NCBI GenBank assembly: GCA_032622095.1
Contig: CP136064.1
Coordinates: forward strand, 128,453,605-128,517,604
Origin: Siphonodentalium dalli
Lineage: Eukaryota; Mollusca; Scaphopoda; Gadilida; Siphonodentaliidae
DNA: 64,000 nt
Reading direction: 5' to 3'
The notes beneath the pieces were generated by a model. That model saw nothing but the letters and a program-made list of their open reading frames with translations. It did not search any database and was not told the origin of the DNA. Positions 37,276 through 47,690 of this stretch are shown here, one piece after another. A program made the translations under genes and the position numbers. Position 1 is the stretch's first letter; each line of letters opens with the position of its first letter.

Positions 37276-37361
37276 CAACTAATCGACTAGCAGATTTCGG
37301 GATCGACTAATTTAATAATCGCGTCGACTTCGACTAGTCGATTAATCATTTCAACACTAAA
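37276..37361 (+). repeat. CGACTAGTCG palindrome repeat, copy 2
   Basis: AATCGACTAGCAGATTTCGG, GTCGACTTCGACTAGTCGAT and TTTCAACACTA match 18945-19000. Confidence 0.6.
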
Positions 37362-37364
37362 ACA

Positions 37365-38149
37365 AATGTCCGAGAGACTTGCTGGCAATCACCAGCAATC
37401 AGAGAATCACTGCAAAACACCAACGTCTCTGCGACAAGCCAATCAAAATCGCTGAATTGTCCATGCGACGTGATCAACGATAAGCACAAGTTTTGAGTGA
37501 CACGTGTCTCTTTCAACTTCACGTGTCTTTTTAGTCTCAATGTTGTACACTCGTTATACTTCTAACTTCTTGTTGGCTCTCTTGTGATATGATGGATTAA
37601 TTTATAAGAAATTACTCTTGTTTCGATAATTAAAGGTTAGGAGTTATATCTAAAAATTTTAAACATAAATTTTCTATAAATGCACTACGCGAATTTATCT
37701 TCAAACTTTTCAGTTATAACTGCATAACCTTAATCGACACAAGAATTATTTCTTAAATCATTCAATAAATGAAAGCTACATGTACATGGATGAATGTACA
37801 ATAAATATTGCAATGCTGCATTCCTGTCACAAATTCACAATAACATCAACTAATTTGACTGAAGATATAATACAGGGAGAGGGTAAACAAAGTAAGATAT
37901 TACTGTTGAGAAATTGATACAGCATACCCCCTCCCACCCAACATTTGGCATATCAGGATTTGATTTTGATTCTCGTACCATCAAACTTGTGAATCAGCTT
38001 TGGTTCTCGCAAAAATTTATGAATTTTAAGGCCTACATGGGGTTTGCCAACTAGATCTGATTGGGTGATTTTGCCATGATTTTAATATAAATTTTCTAAA
38101 TTATTTTTTTTAAAGATAAGGATGGACTTAAATTACAGACTTACAGTCA
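37365..38149. other. No gene seen
   Basis: AT-rich, single-copy looking. A 64-residue minus frame at 37346-37540 is without domain features. Confidence 0.45.
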
Positions 38150-38300
38150 CATACGTTAAAACCGCCATAAACAAAAAGAATATTAAAATAAAGACAGATT
38201 GTGTTCTTAATCTTATACCAATCATACACATCGCATAAATATCATGTTATTGTCAAGATCGTACACTGTGTTGGTAAACAAAAGCCATATTACATGTAAT
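38150..38300 (-). repeat. Element G, copy 3
   Basis: Read on the minus strand: GGCTTTTGTTTACCAACACA, TTTATGCGATGTGTATGATT and GTTTATGGCGGTTTTAACG, matching the right half of 12882-13394 with more divergence than copy 2. Confidence 0.7.
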
Positions 38301-38919
38301 AAGATACAGTAGCCAACAATATTACGCAAAGAGTGTGTGATAAACATAAACACTCAACACTGGGGATACCCACTTTGGTTAAATTTTTGACATACCGGTA
38401 TGAGGGTCAGACTGTTCGACAAAAGAGGGATTATAGATAATTAACCCATTTACACCTCCAGTTGGCATATTTCATTAAGCTGTGAACTATTAGCGTTGCT
38501 TCAATATTAGATAATATATAATATTGAAGTTATAATGGCTTCTGTTACACAACTTGATTCAACGAAAAAATCAATCTTTGTTATTTATCGTAAATGACAA
38601 AAAAAATCACTCTTGTTATTTGGTTCAATCTTCTGGTTCTATTTATGTTTATGTATAATGACATTCACTGTTACAAGATGCATACACATGCCTAGCGGCC
38701 CTAGCCATCTAGATAATTGTGAATCTCGGAAAGAAGCTATATTATCGTGTTACATCCAGGTTACATGGCATTTAAAAACACAGTCCGTTCTCATCGGAAG
38801 CCATTATAATAATGATTTTATTAATGAACAAGTGCACCGCTAGGCGGAGGTAACGCCCCCGACTGTACAATCAGAGAAACTTTCTGGTTAAGCGCTATAA
38901 AAATGCCACATGTTGTTCT
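38301..38919. other. No gene seen
   Basis: A 76-residue frame at 38613-38843 has no domain features; otherwise AT-rich DNA. Confidence 0.45.
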
Positions 38920-39595
38920 ATATTAGCTTCAAATTTGGTCTGGTGCCACAAAAATAGAAGGAAAACTGAATTTTCTAAAAATAAAACTGAATTTTTTAAG
39001 TCGAAAAAGGGTCATAACTCTCACAAAAATTATCCGATTGAACCGAAATTTTACCTTGACCTGTATTGCGATATTGGTAATACACAAAAAAACGGGTTTT
39101 GCAAATAAACAATCCAAAATCAAGTTATCATCTGGAAACCAAAAAAAGTAGCAGAAAACTGAATTTTCTAAGTAAAAAAAGGGGCATAACTCTGGAAAAA
39201 ATGGGCGGACGAAACCACGGCTATGGGGAAATCTTGTCCCCCCCAGCTGGTCTATTGGCATACCAAAGATCAACTGAATTGAATTAGCGAAACCAAAGTT
39301 ATGAGTTGAAACGTTCGCATGCCACAGAAAACTAAGTCCAAAAAGGGGCGTAACTCTGGAAAAAATGGGCGGACGAAACCGCAGTTATGGGGAAATCTTG
39401 TCCCCCCGGCTGGTCTATTAGCATACCAAAGATCAACTGAATTGAGTTAGCGAAACCAAAGTTATGAGTTGAAACGTTCGTACGGACGGAAGGACGGAAG
39501 GACGGAAGGACGGACGGAAGGACGGACGGAAGGACGGACGGACGGAGGGCTCCACTATATACCCCCAAATCTCCATCGGAGATCGGGGGCATAAT
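38920..39595 (+). repeat. Tandem-core element with (GGAC)n tract and hairpin
   Basis: Three units carry TAAGTCGAAAAAGGGTCATA or TGGGCGGACGAAACC. The last two, near 39181 and 39346, share AAATCTTGTCCCCCC and AACTGAATTGA. A pure ACGG/AAGG tract follows at 39480-39548, then a hairpin 39557-39594 (ACCCCC...AATCTCC / GGAGAT...GGGGGC). This is the cleanest example in the window of core + ACGG tract + terminal hairpin. Confidence 0.88.
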
Positions 39596-40075
39596 AATAT
39601 AGAGATGGCTTGTTGTGCTTTAAAAGTAAAATGTAGCCTATAGGCGGCCGGTACCTATGGATACAATGTAGGCCGCTATTACACGGCCTGTGTATTAACT
39701 GGATGATATGACACTAGCATGTGGTTTGCCCATTTAGCCCTTGTAGGGATGTTCTGACAGATAAATTTCAACAAAAATCCTTAATATGTCAGTTTGTTGA
39801 ATACATTATTGAGGGTGACGACCCCCCTCCCCCTGGCATCCAGCATCCGGCTTAAAATGGACACCGGCATCCGGAATACGCCATAACAGAGAGGCGGCAT
39901 CCGGAATACTATTTGATTAAATTTATTGAAAACAGACTCGGGAACGAAGTGAACGTTGGCATGAGGTATTGGAATTAGTCTCCGTATTGGCTAGTAATGA
40001 TTTGATTTAACAGCTTTACGGAAAGATTAAACTTTTAATAAAATACTAAATGTATGATCTCATATCATACATATA

Positions 40076-40350
40076 TACGCCCTGTCTAACTTACTCGCGG
40101 CCATATTGGATCCGCCAGGTCCGGTTCCGTGGTTTTAGTGCTACAGTTCAAAGTTTTGCAGTAGCATTTCCATATATGACATAAATGGAAGTCATGAATA
40201 TTAAAAAGCTCATATATGGAAATGCTACTCCAGAACTTTGATCTGTAGCAATAAAACAACCGGGCTGCATGGAAGAATTTCTGATACCACGGAACCGGAC
40301 CTGCATGGTGGATCTAATAAGGCCGCGAATTAATGACATGATAGGGCGTA
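40076..40350. mobile_element. Foldback MITE, 275 bp
   Basis: TACGCCCTGTC at 40076 pairs with ATAGGGCGTA at 40341-40350. The arms then continue through TCGCGGCC, CAGGTCCGGTTCCGTGG and GTAGCATTTCCATATATGA to a short central loop near 40185-40200. The right arm is longer by a roughly 30-bp insert. A 99-residue minus-strand frame through it is a by-product of the palindrome. Confidence 0.85.
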
Positions 40351-40539
40351 TTGGGTGGGGGTGAAAGGCATAAACCATGTTCCAAATGACAGGAGTGGTA
40401 TAATATACTGAATGAGGCGAAGTTGTAGTGGCATGTGCGGAAACCACCTAGCTAATCTTGGGTGACCGTTCATGGTCGTACACGGTAGTATTGAACACCA
40501 GGGACACGCAAATAGAAAACTAACATCTTTTTAATATTT

Positions 40540-41023
40540 AAAGGTACTCAACCCGTAAAGAGGGTCCCCATCTCAACAGATTCCAACAACAACAATCCGA
40601 TCAGAGGGTCCTATATTACTATTTCTTTGGCTTTGGGGGTAAAAAATATTTGATTCGAGTCGAGGAACCCATCAAACAAAGCTCAGAGTTATTAGATATT
40701 GATTTTTGAAAATTCTTATGTTCTCGAGATGAGTACTTATAACTGCCGTCAATTTGGTAACCTGCTCGAGATATTACGCCAAAATTCTATTCAAACAGAC
40801 AAGGATGGATAACTCTATAATCAAGTGGGTAATAATAACGAATTTTTGACTATCTTCTGGGCCAGAAAGAATTCCCGATAATGAAAAATAATAGATTTCT
40901 AAAATCGATATCTAACAAATCTGAGCTTTGATGGGTGACTTCCTCGACTCGAATCAAATATTTTTGACCCCCGAAGCCATTGAAATAGTAATTGAGAGGA
41001 GTTTTATCGGGTTGAGTACCTTT
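40540..41023. mobile_element. MITE F, copy 2
   Basis: Ends AAAGGTACTCAACC and GGTTGAGTACCTTT form terminal inverted repeats around 484 bp. TTAATATTT occurs immediately before (40531-40539) and just after (41025-41033), a possible 9-bp target duplication. The interior shares TTTGATTCGAGTCGAGGAAC and TCTAAAATC-type text with the other F copies. Confidence 0.8.
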
Positions 41024-41039
41024 ATTAATATTTCAAATT

Positions 41040-41485
41040 AAAGGTACTCAATCAGAGGGTCTCCATATCATCACATTCCAACAAGAACGACAACATATTT
41101 TGAAATGCCGCTTCAGTTATTAGAATCTAATAATTGCCCAAATATAACGAAAAGCACAATCATCTATAGTATAAAATTCCACAAAACCTGTTATTTATCA
41201 ACATTTTGTTCAACGAAATTTTGCCGGTTTGTCAAATATCTAACACAAAAAGCCACTTGATTTTAGAGTTATCCATCTTAAACCCGCAATTTGGTCAATG
41301 AAATTCTTCTCTTTGACTGTCTATTGGGCCACCTAAAATAATAGATTTCAAACATCGATATTTGATCACTCTGAGCTGTGATGGATGGGTTCCTCGACTC
41401 GAATCAAATGTTTTACCCCCCCCCCCCCCCACCCGAAGCCAAGGAAATAGTAATTTGCGAGCGTTGATTCGGGTTGAGTACCTTT
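41040..41485. mobile_element. MITE F, copy 3
   Basis: Starts AAAGGTACTCAATCAGAGGG, ends CGGGTTGAGTACCTTT; 446 bp, 16 bp after copy 2. The interior reads in the opposite direction to copy 5, with GGTTCCTCGACTCGAATCAA near 41390 and a long C run at 41417-41432. Confidence 0.8.
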
Positions 41486-41639
41486 AACAAACGTATAGCA
41501 TTATACATGTGCAGTATAGTATAATAAATCTAACAATGTTATGATTTCACATAACTCTAGGAGTTAAGATTATAATAATTCATGTTTACAAACACCTCAT
41601 CATGTCACACTCGCAATATCATGCAATTTGATCAGTGAT

Positions 41640-42210
41640 TAATTATTGAAGCATTTGTGAGGAACGGGCACTCATGGTCCCGCTCTTTAAAAATACGCTC
41701 TTTAAAAAATCGTCAGTTGTGGGTTGCACCCCACAATTTACTCAAACAAAAGATCGCACCCCACAAGTATTCATGGGTATGTGCAGTCACCCCACAAGTA
41801 TACTTTGGCCAGTACGTCCATCCGTCCACCGTCCGTCAACAATTCTTTGAACATCTTCTCCTCTGGAACCAATGGACCGAATGAGTTCATATTTGGTGTG
41901 GATGTTCCTTATGTGACTCACATTCAGATTTGTTCAAATGAGGTCACTGGGTCAAATAGTTGCGAAGCCAGGGCCATAACTCTTTCCCTCCATAGTAATT
42001 CTTTTAAGCATCTTCTCAAATACCATCTGGCCAAATGGGTTCATATTTGGTTTGAATGATCCTTGGGTGACTGGGGTTCAGATTTGTTCAAATGAGGTCA
42101 CTGGGTCAAATGTGGGCGGGGCCAGGAACACAACTCTTAACAATTTTTTTTTTTTTTTTTTACTTTAATTGAGATTAATTTCTTGCTCAATCAGGCTCAA
42201 TTAAAAAAAA
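41640..42210 (-). repeat. Element E, copy 2a
   Basis: Complement of the 7141-7521 type units (CAGATTTGTTCAAATGAGGT at two sites, CATAGTAATTCTTTTAAGCA), with CGTCCATCCGTCCACCGTCC at 41815-41834 marking its ACGG tract on the minus strand. It ends near the T run at 42147-42168. Confidence 0.75.
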
Positions 42211-42554
42211 AATAACACCATTATAACATCCACCAGGGTGACAACAAAATTTGGTTTAAATCAGTCTAAAATCGAGAACATGCTTAAACCATATAGAAGT
42301 CACATTGATTATAAAGTAATAAATGAAATGGCAGTGTTAACAAAATCTGTTTGGAATGACAGCATTGATTAATAGCCTAAATTTCTCTGCCTGTAAGAGA
42401 GTTTGTATATAAATTACCCTGCTTATGATAACAACTCCACTCCCAAGGCCAAGTGTGAATGGTGAATCTGACAGTTAGGCCAGTAAAACTAAATACCTGT
42501 TTTCTCAGGCGATTACATATCGGAAACTGGATGAGAAAGATGGAGGCATTTTCT

Positions 42555-44200
42555 TAGCTTACCTGAGATGAAGAATTGAGACATATTTTGTGTGGATGGT
42601 CCCTAGGTGGCTGGGATTCAGTTCTGTTCAAATGGGGGTCACATGGTCAAAAAAGTGGCATAGCTAGGAACCTAACTCTTTCCATCCATAGCAATTCTTA
42701 AAACATCTTCTCAAGAATCTAGGGACCTAACTCTTTCCATCCATAGTAATTCTTAAAACATCTCAAGAATCATCGGGACTATTTACCTTATAATTGGTAT
42801 GGAAGGTTTTTGGGTGACGGGGATACAGATGTGTTAAAATGAGGTCACCTGGTCAAATAAGGGCGAAGCCAGGGACGTAACTTGGCCATCCATTGTAATT
42901 CTTAAAATGTCTTCCTATCAAGAACCATAAGACCTATTCAGCTTATATTTGGTATGGGTGACTAGGATTCAGAATTGGTCAGAGCCAGTGACATAATTCT
43001 TTCCCTCATCAGTTATTAGCTCAACTTACTTTGTAAGTTTGAGCTATTGCCATGGATTGGCGTCCGTCGTCCTTGTGTCCATGTGTCCGTCAACAATTTC
43101 CTTCCCCGCGGGCTACAGGTCATACCTTTGGTCTGACCTTTATGAAATTTGTCATGAATGTTGACATTAACATGTAGATGGGAACGAGTCATTATGGGAT
43201 CATTCGGCAAAAAAACTACCCATCGTATCTTTGGTCAGATCTTCATGAAATTTGTTACGGATGTTAACAATGACATGTAGATGGGAATTAATCATTTTTG
43301 GGGTCATTCGGCAAAAAAACATGGCTGCCAGCAGCCATCTTAGATTTTACTCTTTGCATAACTAGGCCTTTCAACTTTCCACATTTCTAATAACTCAATT
43401 GACTTTAACACATGAAATTATTCCCTTTCCAAGTTGAGTTACAGTGTCATTGACACTTTCATTTTTAAAACATCTTCTCAAGAACCGTTTGGCATATTTG
43501 GTATACATTTGGTATAGAGAGTCATTGGGTGACTGGGTTCAGATTTGTTGAAATGGGTTCACCAGGTCAAATAGGGGTGCGACCATTGACATAACTCTTC
43601 CCCCCAAAGTAATTCTTAAAATGGCGCTCCTCAAGAGCCATCAGTCATATTTAGCCTATATGTAGTAACCAGTATGGAGGATCATTGTGTTACTTGGGAC
43701 TGGGTTACATACATGTATTTGTTAAAATGGGTTCGACCAATCAAGAAATGGCATTTGGTGTAAATGGCCTATGGAGAGTTGGAATAAAAATTCGTTTGAA
43801 TGGGGTCCACCATTAAAACAGGGGAGCATGTCAGGTTGTAACTTTGTCACAGTTAGGAAAGCTTGAAGTGTCAGTTGTATTATTCCAACATGTGCAAAGG
43901 AATTTTACGAACTTGGGAGTGTGTTTGCTTCAGTTGAGAGGGAGCAGACTATGGACTATGTGGGGTTGGGGGATCTGGACCATATTTCAAGGTGGACACC
44001 CACTGCTCAACGGAGACCCTCTAGGCTATGTCCCTCTTTATGGCTACTTGTTTTTAATTTAAGTGAATATGACAAGTACTAACTCTTATGGTCTTCCGAG
44101 TCCCAGTCTTCCTAGTCTTTACAGTTTGGTGAAAGTCTCCACAGTCATTGACTGTCTTGTTAATGGTGTTATTAAATTGAAGTAGCATGCAGGCTTCTAA
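42555..44200 (-). repeat. Element E, copy 2b
   Basis: Begins with TTAGCTTACCTGAGATGAAG, the complement of the closing block at 7505-7521, and runs through several units of the TTCAGATTTGTTGAAATGG type to GACTGTCTTGTTAATGG near 44165, the complement of 4600-4625. It is thus a near full-length minus-strand counterpart of 4590-7521, interrupted at 43016-43385. A plus-strand 72-residue frame at 43844-44062 is repeat-derived. Confidence 0.75.
43016..43385 (-). repeat. Nested tandem-core repeat with terminal hairpin
   Basis: TAGCTCAACTTACTTTGTAA and GTTTGAGCTA form a hairpin at 43018-43047, followed by GGCGTCCGTCGTCC and TGTGTCCGTC, then two units of TGGTCTGACCTTTATGAAAT-type text. Read on the minus strand this is core, ACGG tract and terminal hairpin again. 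Confidence 0.75.
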
Positions 44201-44845
44201 CTACATTTTTCAAAATTTAATAAAAATTAATTACATATTCAAAATTATTGCCAAGCAGACATCAATTATATTTAGATATGTCAGATGTGATAACGAGACG
44301 TAAAATTAGCTAAATTGTGGAAAATAAAGTGTCCGAGCAAAGAAATATAAATTAGCGGACGTAATTTCGATTTGTTTTTGCTGTTTAACGTCAAGAAAAT
44401 TATCAATGGAAGCATCCGGCATCCGATATATGTGGCCGACGGCATCCGGCGTACGGTGGTCTGGCATCCGGAATACGCCATAACAGACCCCGCATCCGGC
44501 GTACGAAAAGGGGGGTCGTCACCCTCATTATTTGAACATCCATCCAAATGGAGAATGGGAAATCCAATAGTAATTTTCTCTGTCTGCTAGCTGTTTGCCT
44601 TTAATACATTCTTCCAAGTGATGAATATAACATTCAATGTAATACTTTTAAAACTGGAGGGGAAATGAAACATGAATCTCATTCAAGCCAAGTGTTGTGA
44701 CTTGTGTGTTGATTGCTTGTGTTGATTGCTTGTGCTCCATACATAATTGCACAGAACTGTTGTGATGTAGTCACCCTCTGCAACATTTAATTTTGAAAAT
44801 TGAGTTGATCAACCTGTATCATTTTAAAGATGCATTATCCGAATT

Positions 44846-45441
44846 AAAGGGGTACTGTACCCAAGATGTTGTTGTTGGTTTCTATAATCCCCGAGTCGGA
44901 GAATAAGGTAACAACTTTTCCATTTTTTGAAAGTATGTTGAGTACGAAGTATTGTTACGGATGGCAAATTTACCGGAATGCAAAAATACAAATTGTCGTT
45001 GTCGAGTAATTTTTGTACAGTTTTCAACCAAATGAATCAAATAAACATTATAGTATATGCTTAGTAGTCCCATATACTCATTTAAGTTAGTGTATGGTCA
45101 CTAGTCAATGAGTGGCTTGGGTTTTCTCCCCGTATAAGCATAATGTTTCAAACGATCGTGTGTGCAATTGTTTTATTAATCCAGTATCCCTCAATTATAA
45201 TTTGATTACGTTTTGTACACGGAAATTCCAATTTTAAGAGACGCCATTTTATGGCTGGAGCCATAAAATCAATTTATATTAAATTATTAACTTTTAAATT
45301 ATTAAATTTTAAGATAGCCTATTAACCTGAGCGTTTACAGAATACATCGTCGACTCAAATTACTTATATTTCTATATAGTATCGATACTAGATCGTTGTT
45401 ATCACCGGGAATTTATTGAAAATGGCGTACAGTACCCCTTT
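44846..45441. mobile_element. MITE with TTAA at both ends
   Basis: AAAGGGGTACTGTAC (44846-44860) and its exact complement (45427-45441) are terminal inverted repeats; TTAA overlaps each end, consistent with a TTAA target duplication. 596 bp, no coding potential. It abuts the truncated MITE F copy 4 and may have replaced its left end. Confidence 0.8.
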
Positions 45442-45442
45442 A

Positions 45443-45887
45443 ACGCTCCTAAATTACTGTTTCTTTTGCTTCTTGGGTAAAAAATATTTGATTAGAGTCG
45501 AGGAACCCACCATTCAAAGCTCAAGAGTGAACAGATATTGATTTTTGTAATTTTTTTAAGTTTTTTATTTCTCGATGTGCAAGAAATTGAGACCCAGAAA
45601 AATTGTCCTCAAAATGATAGTCCAGGAAAAAATTGTGAATCAAGATGGATAACTCTAAAATCAAGTGGTAATATTTTGCGCCACTCAAGTGATAATACGG
45701 CCATATTTCGTTGAACAAATATTGATAAATACCACGTTTTGGGAAATTTTGTGCCATAGTTGACAGTGGTTAGCATTATTTTGTTGCAATTAATCGATTC
45801 TGATAACTAAAGCACATTTTGAAGAAATGTAACTTTTGTTGTTTTTGTATTTGATATGGGGACCGTTTGATCGGATTGAGTACCTTT
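45443..45887 (+). mobile_element. MITE F, copy 4 (left end missing)
   Basis: Interior TAAAAAATATTTGATTAGAG and TCGAGGAACCCACC match copy 5; the right end is GATCGGATTGAGTACCTTT. The left terminal repeat is absent, at the junction with the TTAA MITE. Confidence 0.8.
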
Positions 45888-45971
45888 AATCACCTGGTTG
45901 TAAAGTTCAGCTTTCTATGAGAGGCCAAATAATGAAATTCACATTTAATAATGAATTGTGCTCACAAATAA

Positions 45972-45987
45972 TTGCGCTTAAGCGCAA
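45972..45987. repeat. CTTAAG-centred palindrome
   Basis: TTGCGCTTAAGCGCAA, a perfect 16-bp palindrome of the family clustered at 59.5, 61.2 and 63.4-63.8 kb. Confidence 0.7.
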
Positions 45988-46029
45988 ATACCACATATTG
46001 TATTTTTGCACAGATTTGGGCCCTTACTA

Positions 46030-46320
46030 TGGTCATATACTATAGAATGCATGTGGTGTCACTGCATGAGGGCTTGCTTACCTCATATGGTTTACTTATT
46101 GACTTAAATCAGGGGGAAAAAACCCTATTTTCATATTATCAGCATCCCTGTCCAAAAAAATTGGTGTCTCATTCCTGGAGCCTTGGTGTCTCAGTCCTCG
46201 AGCTCTAGTTTGTTTTATTAAATCAGCATCTCTTGCACAAATCTATAGTATTTCTATGGTCATACAGTGTGAATGACTGAATGTGGCATCACCGAGGGCT
46301 TGCTTCCCTCATACTCTTGA
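46030..46320 (+). repeat. Diverged direct repeat, ~235-bp spacing
   Basis: TATGGTCATACTATAGAATG through GAGGGCTTGCTTACCTCAT (46028-46087) is repeated with substitutions at 46256-46314. No coding sequence is seen. Confidence 0.6.
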
Positions 46321-46689
46321 GTGCCTAATAAACATACATGTACGATTATTAAAATCGAGGTAAAATTCCCACCTGTACGATCGTTATATGGTCCTGTACG
46401 TTTATTAAATTAACCAAAAGAAATAATTCACCAATCTTAAATTGTGTTATTCATAGATAAATGAACTCTTGATTGTTGACAGTGATCAGCACACTGTAGA
46501 TTCACAGACCTGGCTATCCATCGAAACTATTTCTGTCCCATGGCATCAGTAAACCAGTCAGATGATGCGTTTTGTTGGGATGTATGGTACGGTACTAATA
46601 TTTCCAGTCTACGTTTATTCCGCCCTGTTCTATTATTCAGTTACGCGACATTTTCCAACCTGTACTATTATTCCACCCTATATGCTATG

Positions 46690-47470
46690 CTATAGCGCGC
46701 ATATCCTACAGGTCTGGGTGAACCACCGATCAATCAATAATAGCCCGATCGGGCTAAAATAGACCGATCGGTCTTTCACAGCCAGCGTGAATCTTGGATA
46801 AAGGGAGTAGCCCTACTCTAAATTGTTCTTTCAAGTGAAATGGGCCTCCCATACATGAAACGCCTTATCTATATGCTATAGCACGCATATCCTACAGGTC
46901 TGGGTGAACCACCGATCAATCAATAATAGCCCGATCGGGCTAAAATAGACCGATCAGGCTAAAATAGACCAATCGGTCTTTCACAGCCAGCATGAATCTT
47001 GGATAAAGGGAGTAGGCCTACTCTAAATTGTTCTTTCAAGTGAAATGGGCCTCCCATACATGAAACGCCTTATCTATATGCTATAGCACGCATATCCTAC
47101 AGGTCTGGGTGAACCACCGATCAATCAATAACAGCCTGATCGGGCTAAAATAGACCGATCGGTCTTTCACAGCCAGCATGAATCTTGGATAAAGGGAGTA
47201 CGCCTACTCTAAATTGTTCTTTCAAGTTACAACCATTTTTTTGTAAAAAATTTATTCTGATTTATTTTGAAACTAATGAAAGACAAGGTATAATTGTTGC
47301 TGGTATTAATTAATATTCATTATAAATTTGAACAAATCTTCAAGCAAACAAAATTTCAATATTCAAGAAATCTCTTACAACAGTGACCACGGTGTCAGAA
47401 AGATCAATCGATCTAGTTCAGCACGATTGGTCTATTGTGATTTATAGATCGATCGGTGGTTCACTCTATT
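46690..47470. repeat. Tandem triplicate with CGATCG palindromes
   Basis: GGTCTGGGTGAACCACCGAT begins at 46711, 46897 and 47102 (periods 186 and 205 bp). Each unit has AGCCCGATCGGGCT and/or AGACCGATCGGTCT; unit 2 carries an extra 19-bp copy of the palindrome segment. A complement of the unit start, GATCGATCGGTGGTTCAC, lies at 47449-47466 and may be the other end of the element. Confidence 0.85.
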
Positions 47471-47690
47471 CATTTCAAATATTGCTTATAATTTACATTT
47501 AGAGAAGTCAATAATTCGCATGCAGATAACTTCACCTTGAATTCAGCCAAATATGTTGACGTTAGATTAGAAGGCAGAATTCCCAGATTTGTTTATTATT
47601 GGTGAACCTGGATAATTTCGGAGGTGTGCCAATCGTCTTTTGCACACTGTGAATACGTACTCATTCTCTCCTAAATTTGCAAACATTCTA

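Larger units (their letters stand above)
39811..44526. mobile_element. 4.7-kb TIR element, composite
   Basis: GAGGGTGACGACCCCCCT (39811-39828) and its exact complement (44509-44526) are terminal inverted repeats, flanked by the direct repeat ATTATT at 39805-39810 and 44527-44532, as expected of a 6-bp target-site duplication. Inside both ends lie clusters of GGCATCCGGAATACG and GCATCCGGCGTACG. The rest is filled by other repeats (foldback 40076-40350, two MITE F copies, element E copies), and I see no transposase. Either a non-autonomous element that gathered insertions, or two solo ends. Confidence 0.65.

Noticed and set aside
40148-40447. 99-codon minus-strand frame inside the 4.7-kb TIR element as a transposase
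   Set aside because: It is the translation of a foldback MITE and lacks DDE-like or other catalytic motifs.
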